The notes beneath the pieces were generated by a model, which was not told where the DNA came from, ran no database searches, and worked only from the letters and a program-made list of their open reading frames with translations. Made by a program: the position numbers and the translations under genes. From assembly GCF_024297065.1 (NCBI RefSeq), contig NZ_CP101114.1:992001-1056000 (forward strand): a stretch of DNA of 64,000 nucleotides, written 5' to 3'. Shown piece after piece: positions 31,608 through 41,385 of this stretch (within the stretch, counting starts at the first letter, position 1; each line of letters opens with the position of its first letter). This DNA comes from Bartonella harrusi (lineage in GTDB: Bacteria; Pseudomonadota; Alphaproteobacteria; Rhizobiales; Rhizobiaceae).

Positions 31608-31921
31608 TGCGCACTTTCCTTGAATTGGTTGCGGTTCTTGCACCTTATCTTGAACTTTTTCATCATGCAAGTTACACATTTATAAAAATATTACTGTGTA
31701 AAAATATTTTGTATTATTTTTTTCTAGGCTGCTTATTGTAAGATGTGTAAAGCGTACGATCAAATACTTTTGCGAATATTCATTTTGAATTAACATCTAG
31801 AGGTACGACAATATGGGGAAATCTTATTCTTAGGACTTGCGTGGTAATGCAAGAGCAATGTTTACTTAAAGCATAGAGAATCAATATCGTATAACTTAGA
31901 GCTACAGGATCACTTTTTATT
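31608..31921. other. Intergenic region between livJ and the cold-shock gene
   Basis: About 310 bases between divergent genes, so both promoters should be here. I see no recognisable riboswitch or RNA gene. The AT-rich part at 31680-31740 is the most promoter-like for livJ. Confidence 0.35.
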
Positions 31922-32497
31922 ATGACGAGGAAAGATACATTAAAAGATTGTTCCCTATCTGAGGACAGTATAGGTTCTTGTGGTGAAATTATTGAAATTA
32001 GTGGTGTCATTAAGTGGTTTGATGGTAGTAAGGGCTATGGATTTATTGTACCTGATTTGCCTAATTTTCCCGATATATTATTGCATGTTACTGTTATGCG
32101 GAGGGACGGTTTCCAAACAGCTTTAGAAGGTGCTAAAGTCGTCTGTGCGGTGGAAAAAACTGAGCGCGGGTTGAAGTGCGTTCAGGTAAAGTCTATAGAT
32201 TGTTCTTCAGCGGTTCATCCATCAGAAATTCCAGCGCGTACACATGTTGTTGTGACTCCAGAAAGTGGCTTGGAGCGTGCCATTGTTAAATGGTTTAATC
32301 GTGATAAAGGGTTTGGTTTTCTTAGCCGTGGGCAAGGAACAGAAGACATCTTTATTCATATGGAAACATTGCGTCGTTTTGGTTTAGCAGAGCTTCGTTC
32401 TGGTCAAGTTGTCCTTGTGCGTTTTGGTAAAGGGGAAAAAGGCTTAATGACGGCAGAAATCTATCCAGATATAGGAGTTCCCTTTGCTACACATTAA
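31922..32497 (+). CDS. Cold-shock protein with two CSD domains
   Basis: 191 residues with two cold-shock domains. Domain 1 (about 22-88) reads GVIKWFDGSKGYGFIVPD with ILLHVTVMRRDG; domain 2 (about 117-182) reads AIVKWFNRDKGFGFLSRG with EDIFIHMETLRRFG. Each carries RNP1 (KGYGFI / KGFGFL) and RNP2-like (LLHV / IFIH) motifs for single-stranded nucleic acid. Double-CSD proteins are a known alphaproteobacterial form, acting as RNA chaperones. The first RNP2 is diverged (ILLHV). Single gene, divergent from livJ. Confidence 0.92.
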   Translation: MTRKDTLKDCSLSEDSIGSCGEIIEISGVIKWFDGSKGYGFIVPDLPNFPDILLHVTVMRRDGFQTALEGAKVVCAVEKTERGLKCVQVKSIDCSSAVHPSEIPARTHVVVTPESGLERAIVKWFNRDKGFGFLSRGQGTEDIFIHMETLRRFGLAELRSGQVVLVRFGKGEKGLMTAEIYPDIGVPFATH

Positions 32498-32716
32498 ATT
32501 CCACTACTGAAGCCATATGTCTCTCTTGCTCTTTTAAAGTGAGACAAGGTTGTCCGTAAGCAGTGCAAAATCAAATGAGCAAAAAATCAGTATCTATGAA
32601 GCTATAAATCAAATTTAGACAATTTTAGATATTGCATTGTGTGCGATAAGAAGATCAATCCTTATATTCTTGTTTTGTAAAACAAAGTTAGCGGATTGTT
32701 TGCTGTGGAGATAAAA

Positions 32717-33235
32717 ATGTTAAAGCTTTTTAGAAGAGGATCCATCGTTATATTTTCGCTGTTTTCCATATTAGGAGGGAGTATAACTTTAGCAAAAAAA
32801 CCTATAAAGATTCCTGTTCATCCAATTCCTTTAAAAATACAAACAAAGCAAAGGATGGTCTTTTACAAAGTAGAGCTTGCTTTTACGCAGTCTCAGGGGG
32901 TTGCTGGTTTAATGTATCGTACTCATTTTCCACGTGATCGCGCAATGCTCTTTAAACAGCAGGGAAATAATCCGTTAGAGGATAAACAAGAATTTTTGAT
33001 GTGGATGGCAAATACACCTTTGCCTCTAGATATGATTTTCTTAAATGCTGATGGGGTTATTGTGTCGATTGTTGAAAAAACGACCCCATTTTCAACAAAT
33101 GTTATTTCATCAAAAGTTCCTGCTGCTTTTGCACTTGAGGTTAATGCTGGTGAAGTTTCTGAAAAACAAATAGAGAAGGGACAACGTGTTTTCCATCCCG
33201 CTATTTGTGGAAAGTGTGAGGATCATACAAAATGA
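32717..33235 (+). CDS. DUF192 family exported protein
   Basis: 172 residues from ATG 32717, preceded by GGAG at good spacing; an in-frame TTG 21 bases earlier is less likely. The N-terminus (MLKLFRRGSIVIFSLFSILG) is a signal peptide or anchor. The DUF192 core is visible as VELAFTQSQGVAGLMYRTHF and FLMWMANTPLPLDMIFLNADGVIVSI, ending with PAAFALEVNAG. DUF192 proteins are periplasmic and of unknown function. The next gene overlaps it by 4 bases, so the two are cotranscribed. Confidence 0.9.
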   Translation: MLKLFRRGSIVIFSLFSILGGSITLAKKPIKIPVHPIPLKIQTKQRMVFYKVELAFTQSQGVAGLMYRTHFPRDRAMLFKQQGNNPLEDKQEFLMWMANTPLPLDMIFLNADGVIVSIVEKTTPFSTNVISSKVPAAFALEVNAGEVSEKQIEKGQRVFHPAICGKCEDHTK

Positions 33236-34005
33236 CAGTGGAAGATATTTGTTTTTTCGAATATGATGGTTTGCGATTTGCTTATCGAGAAGAAGGCCAG
33301 GGAGCGCCTATTTTATTAATTCATGGCTTTGCATCCTCCGCACGTGTGAATTGGTATGCAACAGGTTGGTTTCGTACGCTTACGGAAGCCGGGTATCGTG
33401 TGATTGCTCTTGATAATCGCGGACATGGGGATTCGGTTAAAAGTTACGATCCTTGCTTTTATACACCTCAAGCTATGGCAGGCGATGCCATGAAATTATT
33501 GCAGCATTTAGAAATACCCAAAGCACATGTTATGGGATATTCTATGGGAGCTCGAGTTAGCGCATTTATGGCTCTTTTGTATCCAACATATGTACACAGT
33601 GTTATTTTTGGCGGTTTAGGGATTGGTATGGTGACAGGAGCAGGAAATTGGCAACCTGTCGCTGAGGCTCTTTTAGCAGAAGATCTTTCCACGATTACCA
33701 ATCCACGTGGTTTGATGTTTCGTAAATTTGCAGATCACACTAAAAGTGATAGACGTGCTCTCGCCGCTTGTATTATTACATCAAAGCAAGAGTTAACAGC
33801 ATCTGAGATTTATAAAATAAAACAACCAGCACTTGTTGCTGTTGGTTCATTAGATGAAATTGGTGGTGAAGCAGAACTGTTAGCAGCTTTATTACCTAGT
33901 GGTGAAGCATTAGTAATTCCTGATCGAGACCATATGCTTGCTGTGGGGGATAGGATTTATAAAGAGGGGGTTATTAATTTTCTTTCTCATTATCCTATCA
34001 CATAA
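33232..34005 (+). CDS. Alpha/beta-fold hydrolase
   Basis: 257 residues. The oxyanion-hole segment ILLIHGFASSARVNW, the strand LDNRGHGDS and the nucleophile elbow VMGYSMGARVSA (Ser near residue 104) are visible; a C-terminal IPDRDHMLAVGD supplies the catalytic His, and an Asp lies in VAVGSLDEIGG. It probably hydrolyses an ester or similar bond, but the substrate is unknown. It is translationally coupled to the DUF192 gene. Confidence 0.9.
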   Translation: MTVEDICFFEYDGLRFAYREEGQGAPILLIHGFASSARVNWYATGWFRTLTEAGYRVIALDNRGHGDSVKSYDPCFYTPQAMAGDAMKLLQHLEIPKAHVMGYSMGARVSAFMALLYPTYVHSVIFGGLGIGMVTGAGNWQPVAEALLAEDLSTITNPRGLMFRKFADHTKSDRRALAACIITSKQELTASEIYKIKQPALVAVGSLDEIGGEAELLAALLPSGEALVIPDRDHMLAVGDRIYKEGVINFLSHYPIT

Positions 34006-34601
34006 AGTGATTCATAGATTTTAGAGTTCGCAAAAATATTCACTATTTTTATATCAAATAAAAGCTGTAAAGCTTATTCAAAAACTCGGCTATTATGATA
34101 TGAATTTTTATAAAAGAGTGGGAGGAAAAACAATAAATTTTCATTAACTCTTTTTTAGCAGTGCATTTTTTTTAAGAGATTAAGTAAGCGTACTTTGTAA
34201 AAGAAATTACAGAGAGTTATTTTTTATTATGCAACAGTATTTATTGATAAATGAAGCAGTTAGAAAATACCAAGAAATTCTTCATTTTATAGAACTTTAT
34301 TTTTGAATGATCAATCAATATTGTTATCAGAATAAGTGCAAATATCAAAATTGGGGATAAAAGAGAATTTATTAAAAATTTAAGATTTTCTAACCGTTTT
34401 TTTACTTTTACAGCTATACGAATATATTTGATAATGGGTGACTTTTTAGTAAAGGTTCCTTATTAAAGGTGTTAAGATAATGCTGTTTTGAGTATAGGTA
34501 ATGTAGAAGAAAAACGAAATTCTTTACTATCTTTACAGAATTTTAGAAGTGCTTTATCCGCCATAAAAGCGTTAGTTTAAGAGTCTAAAAGACAGGAGAG
34601 T
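34006..34601. other. Intergenic region, no gene seen
   Basis: Nearly 600 AT-rich bases between the hydrolase gene and the DUF3126 gene. No frame with protein-like composition, RNA gene or large repeat was recognised. The promoter of the downstream gene must lie near its 3' end. Confidence 0.4.
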
Positions 34602-34817
34602 ATGGTGAATGCTGATGAAATAAAAAAACTTGATAGTTACTTTAAAAATATATTCCAAAATTCAGCATTGCAAGTGAAGGCACGGCCTAAGAAGAGTGAT
34701 TCTTATGAAGTTTATATTGGTGACGAATTTTTAGGTATTATTTATCGAGATGAAGATGAGGATGAACTGTCCTACAATTTTTCGATGGCCATATTAGATA
34801 TTGATTTAAGCAATTGA
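34602..34817 (+). CDS. DUF3126 family protein
   Basis: 71 residues: an N-terminal amphipathic helix, DEIKKLDSYFKNIFQNSALQ, followed by VKARPKKSDSYEVYIGDEFLG and IIYRDEDEDELSYNFSMAILD. This matches the short DUF3126 proteins conserved in Rhizobiales, function unknown. The start is supported by ACAGGAGAG before it. Its acidic C-terminal half is typical. It stands alone, convergent with radC. Confidence 0.85.
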   Translation: MVNADEIKKLDSYFKNIFQNSALQVKARPKKSDSYEVYIGDEFLGIIYRDEDEDELSYNFSMAILDIDLSN

Positions 34818-34861
34818 TTCGTTCTGAAAATAGAATGAAATCTTTCCACGTCTCATAAGAT

Positions 34862-35656
34862 TCATATGAGTTTTAATACTTTAAAACTTGTATATTCATT
34901 TCGTGCGATGATTAAATGGTCATGAATAATAATACCTAATGCATTTGCTGCGTCTTTTAATCTATATGTCATGGTGATATCTGCTTGAGAAGGCTTAGCG
35001 TCACCAGAGGGGTGGTTATGCACTAAAATAAGTCCTGAGGCAGATAATTCTAAAGCGCGAGAAATGACTTCTCGTGGGTATACAGGGGTATGATCAATGG
35101 TTCCTGTTTGTTGCACTTCATCAGCAAGTAAACCGTTTTTTTTATCAAGAAATAAAACACGAAACTGTTCACGTGTTTCGTGTGCCATCACAGCTTTACA
35201 ATAAGCTAATACTTTATCCCAAGAGGAAAAAATATCACGTTTAAACAATTCTGCACGAGCAAGACGTCCAGCAACATCTGAAATAATTTTTAAATCGATC
35301 GCAGTCGCTGGGCCACATCCTTGAACTTCTTGAAGTCGATGAATATCTGCACCCAATACATCCGCTAGTGAGCCAAATCGTGCTATCAAGCTCTTGGCTA
35401 TTGGTTTTGTATTTGCGCGGGGAATCGTGCGAAAAAGTAATAGTTCAAGGTATTCGTAGTCTTCAATTGCATTTCCTTTTGACTTTAAATAGCGTTTGCG
35501 AAGACGTTCACGATGTCCTTGATAATGTTTATGTATCTGTAAATTGTTTTGATTTTTTTCATTTTTTGTTTCTGATATTGGGTTAAGCAGAGAACTTGAT
35601 GTTAATGCAAAATGATTATTTTGAATATCTTCCTTTTTATTTATTTTTTTAGTCAT
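34862..35656 (-). CDS. radC: RadC family protein (JAB-domain, DNA-repair annotated)
   Basis: 264 residues. The N-terminal helix-hairpin-helix-like region contains [33 protein letters not shown], and the C-terminal JAB1/MPN metalloprotease fold has the [15 protein letters not shown] motif (His-x-His...Asp). RadC was once linked to recombination repair, but that assignment is disputed. A charged N-terminal extension (about 1-45) precedes the conserved part. It lies 17 bases after map on the minus strand, likely the same transcript. Confidence 0.92.
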   Translation of the reverse strand: MTKKINKKEDIQNNHFALTSSSLLNPISETKNEKNQNNLQIHKHYQGHRERLRKRYLKSKGNAIEDYEYLELLLFRTIPRANTKPIAKSLIARFGSLADVLGADIHRLQEVQGCGPATAIDLKIISDVAGRLARAELFKRDIFSSWDKVLAYCKAVMAHETREQFRVLFLDKKNGLLADEVQQTGTIDHTPVYPREVISRALELSASGLILVHNHPSGDAKPSQADITMTYRLKDAANALGIIIHDHLIIARNEYTSFKVLKLI

Positions 35657-35673
35657 GATATTTCTACATTTAT

Positions 35674-36504
35674 TTAGGCACTTGAACTTGGAATATAAAA
35701 AATATTTTTAAGGGATTGCGTAAAAATTTCACATCCTTCATGTGTTACACCAATTGTATGTTCATACTGTGCAGTAAGAGATTTATCACGTGTGACAGCA
35801 GTCCAGCCATCAGACAAAATTTTAACTTGTGGTTTTCCAAGGTTGATCATTGGTTCAATTGTAAACAGCATACCTTGTTTAAGTTCTATTCCTTCTCTAG
35901 AATTTCCATAATGGAGAATATTGGGCGCATCATGAAAAAGCTGACCGATTCCATGTCCGCAAAAATCTCTCACAACTGAGCACCGTTCAGATTCTGCATA
36001 GTGTTGTATAGCAGCACCAATATCACCTGTAGTCGCTCCGGGCTTGACTACGGCAATCGCTCTCATCAGGCTTTCATGTGTTATTTCTAGCAGACGTTCT
36101 GCTGCGCGTCTGATTTTTCCAACGGGGTACATGCGGCTTGAATCCCCGTGCCATCCATCGAGAATAAAGGTCACATCAACATTAACAATATCACCTTCTT
36201 GTAAGGGTCTTTGATTAGGGATACCATGACAAACAACGTGATTGATTGATGTGCAGCATGAATGTCCGTACCCGTGATAATTCAAGTCAGCAGGAAGAGC
36301 TCCTCTTTCAGCTCCAAAAGTAAATACAAAGTCATCAATTTCTTGTGTCGTGACGCCAGGCTTAATAATATCCATAAGCGCATCAAGGCATTCTGCAGCA
36401 ACACGACCAACTTCACGCATTTTAGCAAAAGCATGCTCATCAAAAATGCGGATTTGTCCATTAAATTTTAAGGGTATTTTATTATATTCAATATAATCAG
36501 TCAT
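35674..36504 (-). CDS. map: Methionine aminopeptidase, type I
   Basis: 276 residues. Map removes the initiator Met from nascent proteins. The metal ligands are visible: [19 protein letters not shown] (two Asp), the [12 protein letters not shown] segment (His), [12 protein letters not shown] (Glu) and [11 protein letters not shown] (Glu). [22 protein letters not shown] is the type I signature. It overlaps sfsA by 8 bases and precedes radC. The ATG start shows typical spacing. Confidence 0.95.
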   Translation of the reverse strand: MTDYIEYNKIPLKFNGQIRIFDEHAFAKMREVGRVAAECLDALMDIIKPGVTTQEIDDFVFTFGAERGALPADLNYHGYGHSCCTSINHVVCHGIPNQRPLQEGDIVNVDVTFILDGWHGDSSRMYPVGKIRRAAERLLEITHESLMRAIAVVKPGATTGDIGAAIQHYAESERCSVVRDFCGHGIGQLFHDAPNILHYGNSREGIELKQGMLFTIEPMINLGKPQVKILSDGWTAVTRDKSLTAQYEHTIGVTHEGCEIFTQSLKNIFYIPSSSA

Positions 36505-37207
36505 TACTTTTTTCTATTGTCACTCGATGAATCGGAAAGATCACTTCTGTACTTACGTGGCATTTTACAGCATAAAACTCTACCCCTAATTCTAATGCTA
36601 AATCAAATTTGCGTCCATAAGCTGAATCAAGATCATGACAGATTTTAAAAGCTGAGCAATCTTCCCGTTGTATTACATAAAGCATAGCAGCTCGTTTCCC
36701 TTGTTGCACGACTTTTATGAGTTCTTCAAGATGACGTGTGCCACGTTTTGTTATGGTATCAGGAAATTCTGCTAATCCTTTTTGGCGCATAAAATGAACA
36801 TTTTTAATTTCTAGATAACAGTCAGGGAGGACGCCATCTCGCAGAAGAAAGTCAATGCGTGATTTTGTACCATAGCATTGTTCCTTCAAAATTGTTTTAT
36901 ATCCATTTAATTCCGGTAATAAACCATTTTGAATTGCTTCTAATGCAAGTTTGTTAGGTACAGTCGTATTGATCCCAACTAAAGTATTATTTGCTTCAAC
37001 AATTTCTAATTGGTATGCGTATTTTCGCTTGGAGTTGTTGTTATATGAAAGCCAAATATTGGAGTTTGGAGTTGTCAAACCAAGCATCGATCCTGTATTA
37101 GGAACAGCTACAGTAAAGATGTGCTGATCTTCTCGTTTAACATCAGCCAGGAAGCGTTTATAACGACGAATAAGTTTTGCAGGAAAAAGTTTAGGAATAA
37201 AAAGCAT
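36497..37207 (-). CDS. sfsA: DNA/RNA nuclease SfsA-family protein
   Basis: About 236 residues from ATG 37207 (MLFIPKLFPAKLIRRYKRFLADV), chosen because that is where the family N-terminus begins. An upstream ATG at 37243 adds residues without family similarity. Visible core: NTGSMLGLTTPNSNIWLSYN, YGTKSRIDFLL and YLEIKNVHFMRQKGLAEFPD, a PD-(D/E)XK-like arrangement. SfsA binds DNA and was described as a maltose-fermentation stimulation protein; a nuclease role is proposed in the family. It is the first gene of sfsA-map-radC on the minus strand. Confidence 0.92.
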   Translation of the reverse strand: MLFIPKLFPAKLIRRYKRFLADVKREDQHIFTVAVPNTGSMLGLTTPNSNIWLSYNNNSKRKYAYQLEIVEANNTLVGINTTVPNKLALEAIQNGLLPELNGYKTILKEQCYGTKSRIDFLLRDGVLPDCYLEIKNVHFMRQKGLAEFPDTITKRGTRHLEELIKVVQQGKRAAMLYVIQREDCSAFKICHDLDSAYGRKFDLALELGVEFYAVKCHVSTEVIFPIHRVTIEKSND

Positions 37208-37526
37208 ACTCCTTATCTTAGAATTTATGATCTCATAATTCAACTCAGTTATCTATAAGTTTTATAGCAGATTTCAATAAGGCATTCTTAATGCACAAAA
37301 AATGTTAAGACAATTCATAAAACTAGTTTAAGTAATTAAGAAGAAGAGTTTATTTTTTTATAATGCATTGTTAATTTTTAAGTTATTACTTCACAATAGA
37401 ATCTGAATAAAAAGACAGTATTGATATTAAGTTGTTATTAAAAAATTATTGGGGGAATATTTTCTTAGGAAGACTGTTTTCAAAAAACAACTATAGGAAC
37501 ACAATATATGAAATTAGGAAAACTTG
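37208..37526. other. Intergenic region between sfsA and the methyltransferase gene
   Basis: About 320 AT-rich bases between divergent genes. No RNA gene or clear regulatory site recognised; it should hold both promoters. Confidence 0.35.
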
Positions 37527-38363
37527 ATGGCTGGAACCAATAAGAATCGTAAAAATTTAACAAATGGTCCAATTATTATTTTACTCGAACCGCAACTGCC
37601 TGAAAATATTGGTATGGTAGCAAGGGCGATGGCAAATTTTGGGCTCTCTAAGCTTCGATTGGTTAAACCTCGGGAAACATTTCCAAATGAGAAAGCCATA
37701 GCTGCTGCGAGTAAAGCAGATCATGTCATTAATGACACAGTCATTTTTGATACCTTGCATGATGCAATTGCAGATTTACATTATGTTTTTGCTACAACAG
37801 CACGAGAAAGATGTGGTTTTAAAACTGTAAAAAGTGCTGTTGAAGCAGCGATTATACTACGTCAGCGCGAAAACATTGGACAGAGAACCGGTATTTTATT
37901 TGGAAGAGAAAGATGGGGACTAGAAAATGTTGAAATAAGTCTTGTTGATGAAATTATTACTTTTCCGGTTAATCCTGCTTTTGCATCCCTTAATATCGCA
38001 CAAGCGGTTTTGCTTATGTCTTATGAATGGATGAAATCAGGTTTAGAAAATATGAATGATACGGCTTTTCGTGCAGCAGAGATGGAGCCAGCAAATAAAG
38101 CAACCTTTCATGGTTTTTTATCTCAGTTAGAAGATGCTTTAGATATCCGTGGATATTTTAGACCTCAAGAACGCAAAGAGGTAATGCTCGCAAATTTGCG
38201 CTCTGTTTTTACGCGCGCTAATTTTAGCGAATCTGAAGTTCGTTTGCTAAGAGGAATTGTATCTTCATTGGATCATTTTTCACCTCAATTTCCGCGAGGA
38301 AGTGGTGTGCCTGTAAATCGTGAACGTAAAAAATTAAAAACAAGTGTAAAAATTAATGGATGA
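37527..38363 (+). CDS. SpoU-family RNA methyltransferase, TrmJ-like
   Basis: 278 residues. The SPOUT-fold landmarks are PIIILLEPQLPENIGMVARAMANFGLSKLRLV, GILFGRERWGLENVE and FPVNPAFASLNIAQAVLLMSYEW, which fit TrmJ (tRNA Cm32/Um32 2'-O-methyltransferase). A C-terminal helical extension (about 190-265) has LRSVFTRANFSESEVRLLRGI, also of TrmJ type. It uses S-adenosylmethionine with a knotted C-terminal site. ATG 37527 is chosen over TTG 37524. It overlaps murI by 8 bases. Confidence 0.88.
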   Translation: MAGTNKNRKNLTNGPIIILLEPQLPENIGMVARAMANFGLSKLRLVKPRETFPNEKAIAAASKADHVINDTVIFDTLHDAIADLHYVFATTARERCGFKTVKSAVEAAIILRQRENIGQRTGILFGRERWGLENVEISLVDEIITFPVNPAFASLNIAQAVLLMSYEWMKSGLENMNDTAFRAAEMEPANKATFHGFLSQLEDALDIRGYFRPQERKEVMLANLRSVFTRANFSESEVRLLRGIVSSLDHFSPQFPRGSGVPVNRERKKLKTSVKING

Positions 38364-39168
38364 TCGGCCTATTCTTTTTTTTGATAGTGGCATTGGCGGT
38401 TTAACAGTGTTGAGAGAAGTGCGCTTTCTTATTCCTGAAAGGCAGCTTATTTATGTTGCTGACGATATGGGGTTTCCTTATGGAAGCTGGGAAGAAGATC
38501 GTCTTAAAAAACGTATTTTCAAGGTTTTTACAAATCTTTTAACGCTTTATAATCCTGCCTTATGTGTAATCGCTTGTAATACTGTTTCTACACTTATGAT
38601 GACAGATTTACGGAAGAAATTTTCCCATATCCTTTTTGTAGGCACAGTTCCTGCAATTAAGTTAGCCGCTGAAAAAACAAAATCTGGTTTTATTTCCGTA
38701 TTAGCAACTCCTGGAACAGTCAAACGTGCTTATACATATGAATTAGTCAATACTTTTGCTCTTCAATGTGATGTTAAGCTTGTTGGAAGTGAAAAACTTG
38801 CTGGATTTGCTGAAGGTTATTTACGAGGAAAATCTATCGACTTGGAAGAGTTACGTTATGAGATTCTTCCCTGCTTTGTTGAAAAAGATGGTAAATATAC
38901 GGATATTATTGTTTTAGCTTGTACACATTACCCTTTTTTGATTGATTTTTTTCGTAAACAAGCTTTATGGCCCGTTGAATGGATTGATCCAGCAAAAGCT
39001 ATAGCCAAACACACAAGATCATTATTACCGGAAAAAATGCATCCTGAAAGCATAAAAAAACATAAAGATTTTGCGTTATTTACATCGCAAAATATAACTT
39101 CTTCAACAGAAGGTTTGTTAAAAGGATTTAACTTAGATATTATGAAAGGAGTTGACTTTGTGCGTTGA
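38356..39168 (+). CDS. murI: Glutamate racemase
   Basis: 270 residues. MurI makes D-glutamate for peptidoglycan. The Asp/Ser of FFDSGIGGLTVLREV, the first catalytic Cys in VIACNTVSTLMM (about residue 73) and the second Cys in VLACTHYPFLIDFF are present, with GTVPAIKLAAEKT and LATPGTVKR as further family segments. It is translationally coupled to the methyltransferase gene. Intact. Confidence 0.95.
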   Translation: MDDRPILFFDSGIGGLTVLREVRFLIPERQLIYVADDMGFPYGSWEEDRLKKRIFKVFTNLLTLYNPALCVIACNTVSTLMMTDLRKKFSHILFVGTVPAIKLAAEKTKSGFISVLATPGTVKRAYTYELVNTFALQCDVKLVGSEKLAGFAEGYLRGKSIDLEELRYEILPCFVEKDGKYTDIIVLACTHYPFLIDFFRKQALWPVEWIDPAKAIAKHTRSLLPEKMHPESIKKHKDFALFTSQNITSSTEGLLKGFNLDIMKGVDFVR

Positions 39169-39352
39169 TATCAATAAAGTCTTCCTAGCTTTTTCTTTCG
39201 GGGAAATGGTGTTAATTGACGTGTCCCGTGGATGACTTTGCATATTAATATGTTAAGATGTCCTGTCAGTCTTTCGATTTAAAGGCAGAGGAGGGCGCGT
39301 TTCCTTAAGGTCTTACTGTAAGATTTTGTGTTCTATTTTAAAAGGAAATGCG

Positions 39353-39970
39353 ATGAGTAAACGCGAAACAACAAAGTATAAAATTGACCGCCGTATGGGT
39401 GAAAACATTTGGGGGCGTCCGAAATCTCCTGTAAATCGTCGTGATTATGGTCCAGGTCAACATGGGCAACGTCGTAAAGGGAAGCTTTCCGACTATGGTG
39501 TGCAATTACGTGCTAAACAGAAATTAAAAGGTTTTTACGGTGATATCTCAGAAAAGCAGTTCCGTAAAACTTATGAAGAAGCTGCACGTCGTCGTGGTGA
39601 TACTGGTGAAAATCTTATCGGACTTTTAGAATCGCGTTTGGATGCTGTTATTTACCGTGCAAAATTTGTACCTACAATTTTTGCTTCTCGTCAGTTTATC
39701 AATCATGGTCATGTTAATGTAAATGGGCGACGCACCAATATTCAATCATATCGTTGTAAACCGGGTGATGCTATTGAAGTTCGTGAAAAATCAAAGAAAC
39801 TTGTTTTGGTCTTGGAATCTATTCAGTTAGCTGAGCGTGATGTACCCGAATATATTGAAGCAGATCATAATCAGATGAAAGCAACGTTTACACGTGTTCC
39901 TGCTTTTGCAGATGTTCCTTATGCTGTGCAAATGGAGCCCAATTTGGTTGTTGAGTTTTATTCTCGTTAA
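39353..39970 (+). CDS. rpsD: 30S ribosomal protein S4
   Basis: 205 residues from ATG 39353 ([20 protein letters not shown]), preceded by AAAAGGAAATGCG. The family N-terminus starts exactly here, so an upstream ATG at 39326 is rejected. S4 nucleates 16S rRNA folding. The S4 RNA-binding domain reads [33 protein letters not shown] (in part). It is the last core gene before the phage island. The separate location away from the ribosomal operon is usual in alphaproteobacteria. Confidence 0.97.
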   Translation: MSKRETTKYKIDRRMGENIWGRPKSPVNRRDYGPGQHGQRRKGKLSDYGVQLRAKQKLKGFYGDISEKQFRKTYEEAARRRGDTGENLIGLLESRLDAVIYRAKFVPTIFASRQFINHGHVNVNGRRTNIQSYRCKPGDAIEVREKSKKLVLVLESIQLAERDVPEYIEADHNQMKATFTRVPAFADVPYAVQMEPNLVVEFYSR

Positions 39971-40103
39971 GCTCTTCATTGGAAGTGCGATTTACTCGTG
40001 GTGTAAAGCATGCTTGTTTTAAAAGGTTCGGTTGTATTGTTAAAAAGGATTGTTGTATTTTGTTAAATCTTCATTCTTTTCTTTATAGCCAAGGAGTCTT
40101 TTT

Positions 40104-40316
40104 CTAGAAGCTTTTTTTGCCCAAAATATGGTTACAGCTATAAACCCATGCATTTCCATAAACCTTGACTGTATGCTTAACCCAACACTTTCCTACGAGG
40201 GATGAGTTGTCTTCGTGCTGTATATAGTTGCCAAAATCCCCTGCCTTAACATCCCCAAAATCTCTAATTGCCATAATATGGTAAAGAGTACGGCCATCAA
40301 CTTTAAATTGTTTCAT
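40104..40316 (-). CDS. Truncated hexapeptide-repeat protein
   Basis: 70 residues: MKQFKVDGRTLYHIMAIRDF, DVKAGDFGNYIQHEDNSSLV, then GKCWVKHTVKVYGNAWVYSC. The 'VYGNAWVY' unit is the repeat of larger proteins with tandem GNAxVYGNAxV motifs predicted to form a left-handed beta helix, found in several copies in Bartonella-type genomes. Here only one or two repeats remain, so the gene is shortened; whether it is functional is unknown. It lies at the left edge of the phage island between rpsD and the repressor. No signal peptide. Confidence 0.5.
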   Translation of the reverse strand: MKQFKVDGRTLYHIMAIRDFGDVKAGDFGNYIQHEDNSSLVGKCWVKHTVKVYGNAWVYSCNHILGKKSF

Positions 40317-40813
40317 CAGTTAATTTGTATTTCTTTTTCATGATTAAAGCAGTTGTAGTTTGACAGTATGTTTTGCAGTAAGTGGGAAGAGGTGGGATTA
40401 GGTAGGAATACGTGATAATTTGTTGTTTTTACGCATATTTTTCACTTTAAATGCGTGTTTTGTCAAAAGAGATTTTGACACCTGAAAATGGCAAAAAGAA
40501 CGAAAAATGCCAAAAATTAGAATTTTGCACTAAAAATAAGAAAATCCTTTAAAAGGTCTTTGAAAATCCTTTGAAGAATTTAAAAAAGTCTGTGAAAGCC
40601 CAGAAAACCGGCTTTGAAGACCCTTTGAAAAAAATGAAGCAAAAAATGTAATTACCTTCAAAATCAGCCAAAAATGATCAAAAAAGCAAAAAAGATTTTC
40701 ACCTATTGGTGATTATCTCTTTTTAGAGGCAATATAATTTTATAAATCAAATAATTATATTGTTTTTCTAATGTAAAAAGATTTTCATATTGATTTTTTA
40801 TTTTAAAGGGACA
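40317..40813. other. Left flank of the tail island, repeat-containing intergenic DNA
   Basis: About 500 AT-rich bases between the truncated repeat protein and the repressor gene. It holds several copies of CCTTTGAAA-like words (about 40553-40638) that recur at the right end of the island. A short inverted repeat, CACCTATTGGTG, lies near 40700. No coding frame is convincing. Confidence 0.55.
40553..40638 (+). repeat. CCTTTGAAA-rich repeat segment, left end
   Basis: This segment contains AAATCCTTTAAAAGGTCTTT, GAAAATCCTTTGAAGAA and TTTGAAGACCCTTTGAAAAA followed by AATGAA. The last word recurs nearly exactly near 57402-57436 and 57652-57672, and a similar stretch is at 50337-50375. It may be a boundary repeat of the island or a shared regulatory segment. 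Confidence 0.55.
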
Positions 40814-41341
40814 TTAAGCCGTATTTTGTGTGGTTGTTAGATGTGCTTTTTCAGCTTCAATTTGTCGCTTTAAGTGCAACTTTAGAAGAGGAAAAGTAAG
40901 TTCGACTTCTTCTGGGTCATTGATGTTTTGAACAAGCTCTTGCAACTTTCTATAAAGCTCTGCCGCTAATTCCGCTATATCTTCAGGGGGGAGTTTTATT
41001 TTTGCGTCGCGATAGGTTGTATAAGCTATGCGACCGAGCTTTTTCATCAGCCCAGTAGGGATGGTAGGTGGAGAGATATTGAAAGACCGAGTTAACGTCA
41101 TGTCTATAAACATTGCATCTTCACCAGTCAAAAGCCAATTCAGGTTTACTCCAAATTTTTCTTTGTATGATGATAAAACGGTTGCGTCTGGAGTTCTATC
41201 ACCACGTTCGTAATTCCCAAGCCCTTGAATACTAATACCAATTTTAAGAGAAAATATATCACGAGATAAGCCCACAAGCTTTCTAACTTCTGTGAGTCGT
41301 TTTGCTAATGCGGTTTTTGGCTCATTTTTTTGTCGTGTCAT
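40814..41341 (-). CDS. XRE-family phage-type repressor
   Basis: 175 residues. The N-terminal HTH (about 12-70) is a clear XRE domain: LAKRLTEVRKLVGLSRDIFS followed by IGISIQGLGNYERGDRTPD. The segment LNWLLTGEDAMF is common in CI-like repressors. There is no S24 peptidase domain, so induction would not occur by the LexA-style self-cleavage route. The C-terminal part (about 105-165) is predicted helical and may oligomerise. It is divergent from the Ner-like gene with an operator-promoter between them, as in a temperate-phage switch. Confidence 0.85.
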   Translation of the reverse strand: MTRQKNEPKTALAKRLTEVRKLVGLSRDIFSLKIGISIQGLGNYERGDRTPDATVLSSYKEKFGVNLNWLLTGEDAMFIDMTLTRSFNISPPTIPTGLMKKLGRIAYTTYRDAKIKLPPEDIAELAAELYRKLQELVQNINDPEEVELTFPLLKLHLKRQIEAEKAHLTTTQNTA

Positions 41342-41353
41342 ATTATAAATACT

Positions 41354-41385
41354 TACAAATGGGGTTGACTATATTCCCATTTGTA
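41354..41385. promoter_or_regulatory. Candidate repressor operator, 10-bp inverted repeat
   Basis: TACAAATGGG (41354-41363) and its exact complement CCCATTTGTA (41376-41385) are separated by 12 bases. The repeat lies directly upstream of the repressor gene and overlaps a promoter-like sequence pointing to the Ner-like gene. It should bind a dimeric regulator, most simply the XRE repressor. Inference from position and symmetry. Confidence 0.7.
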
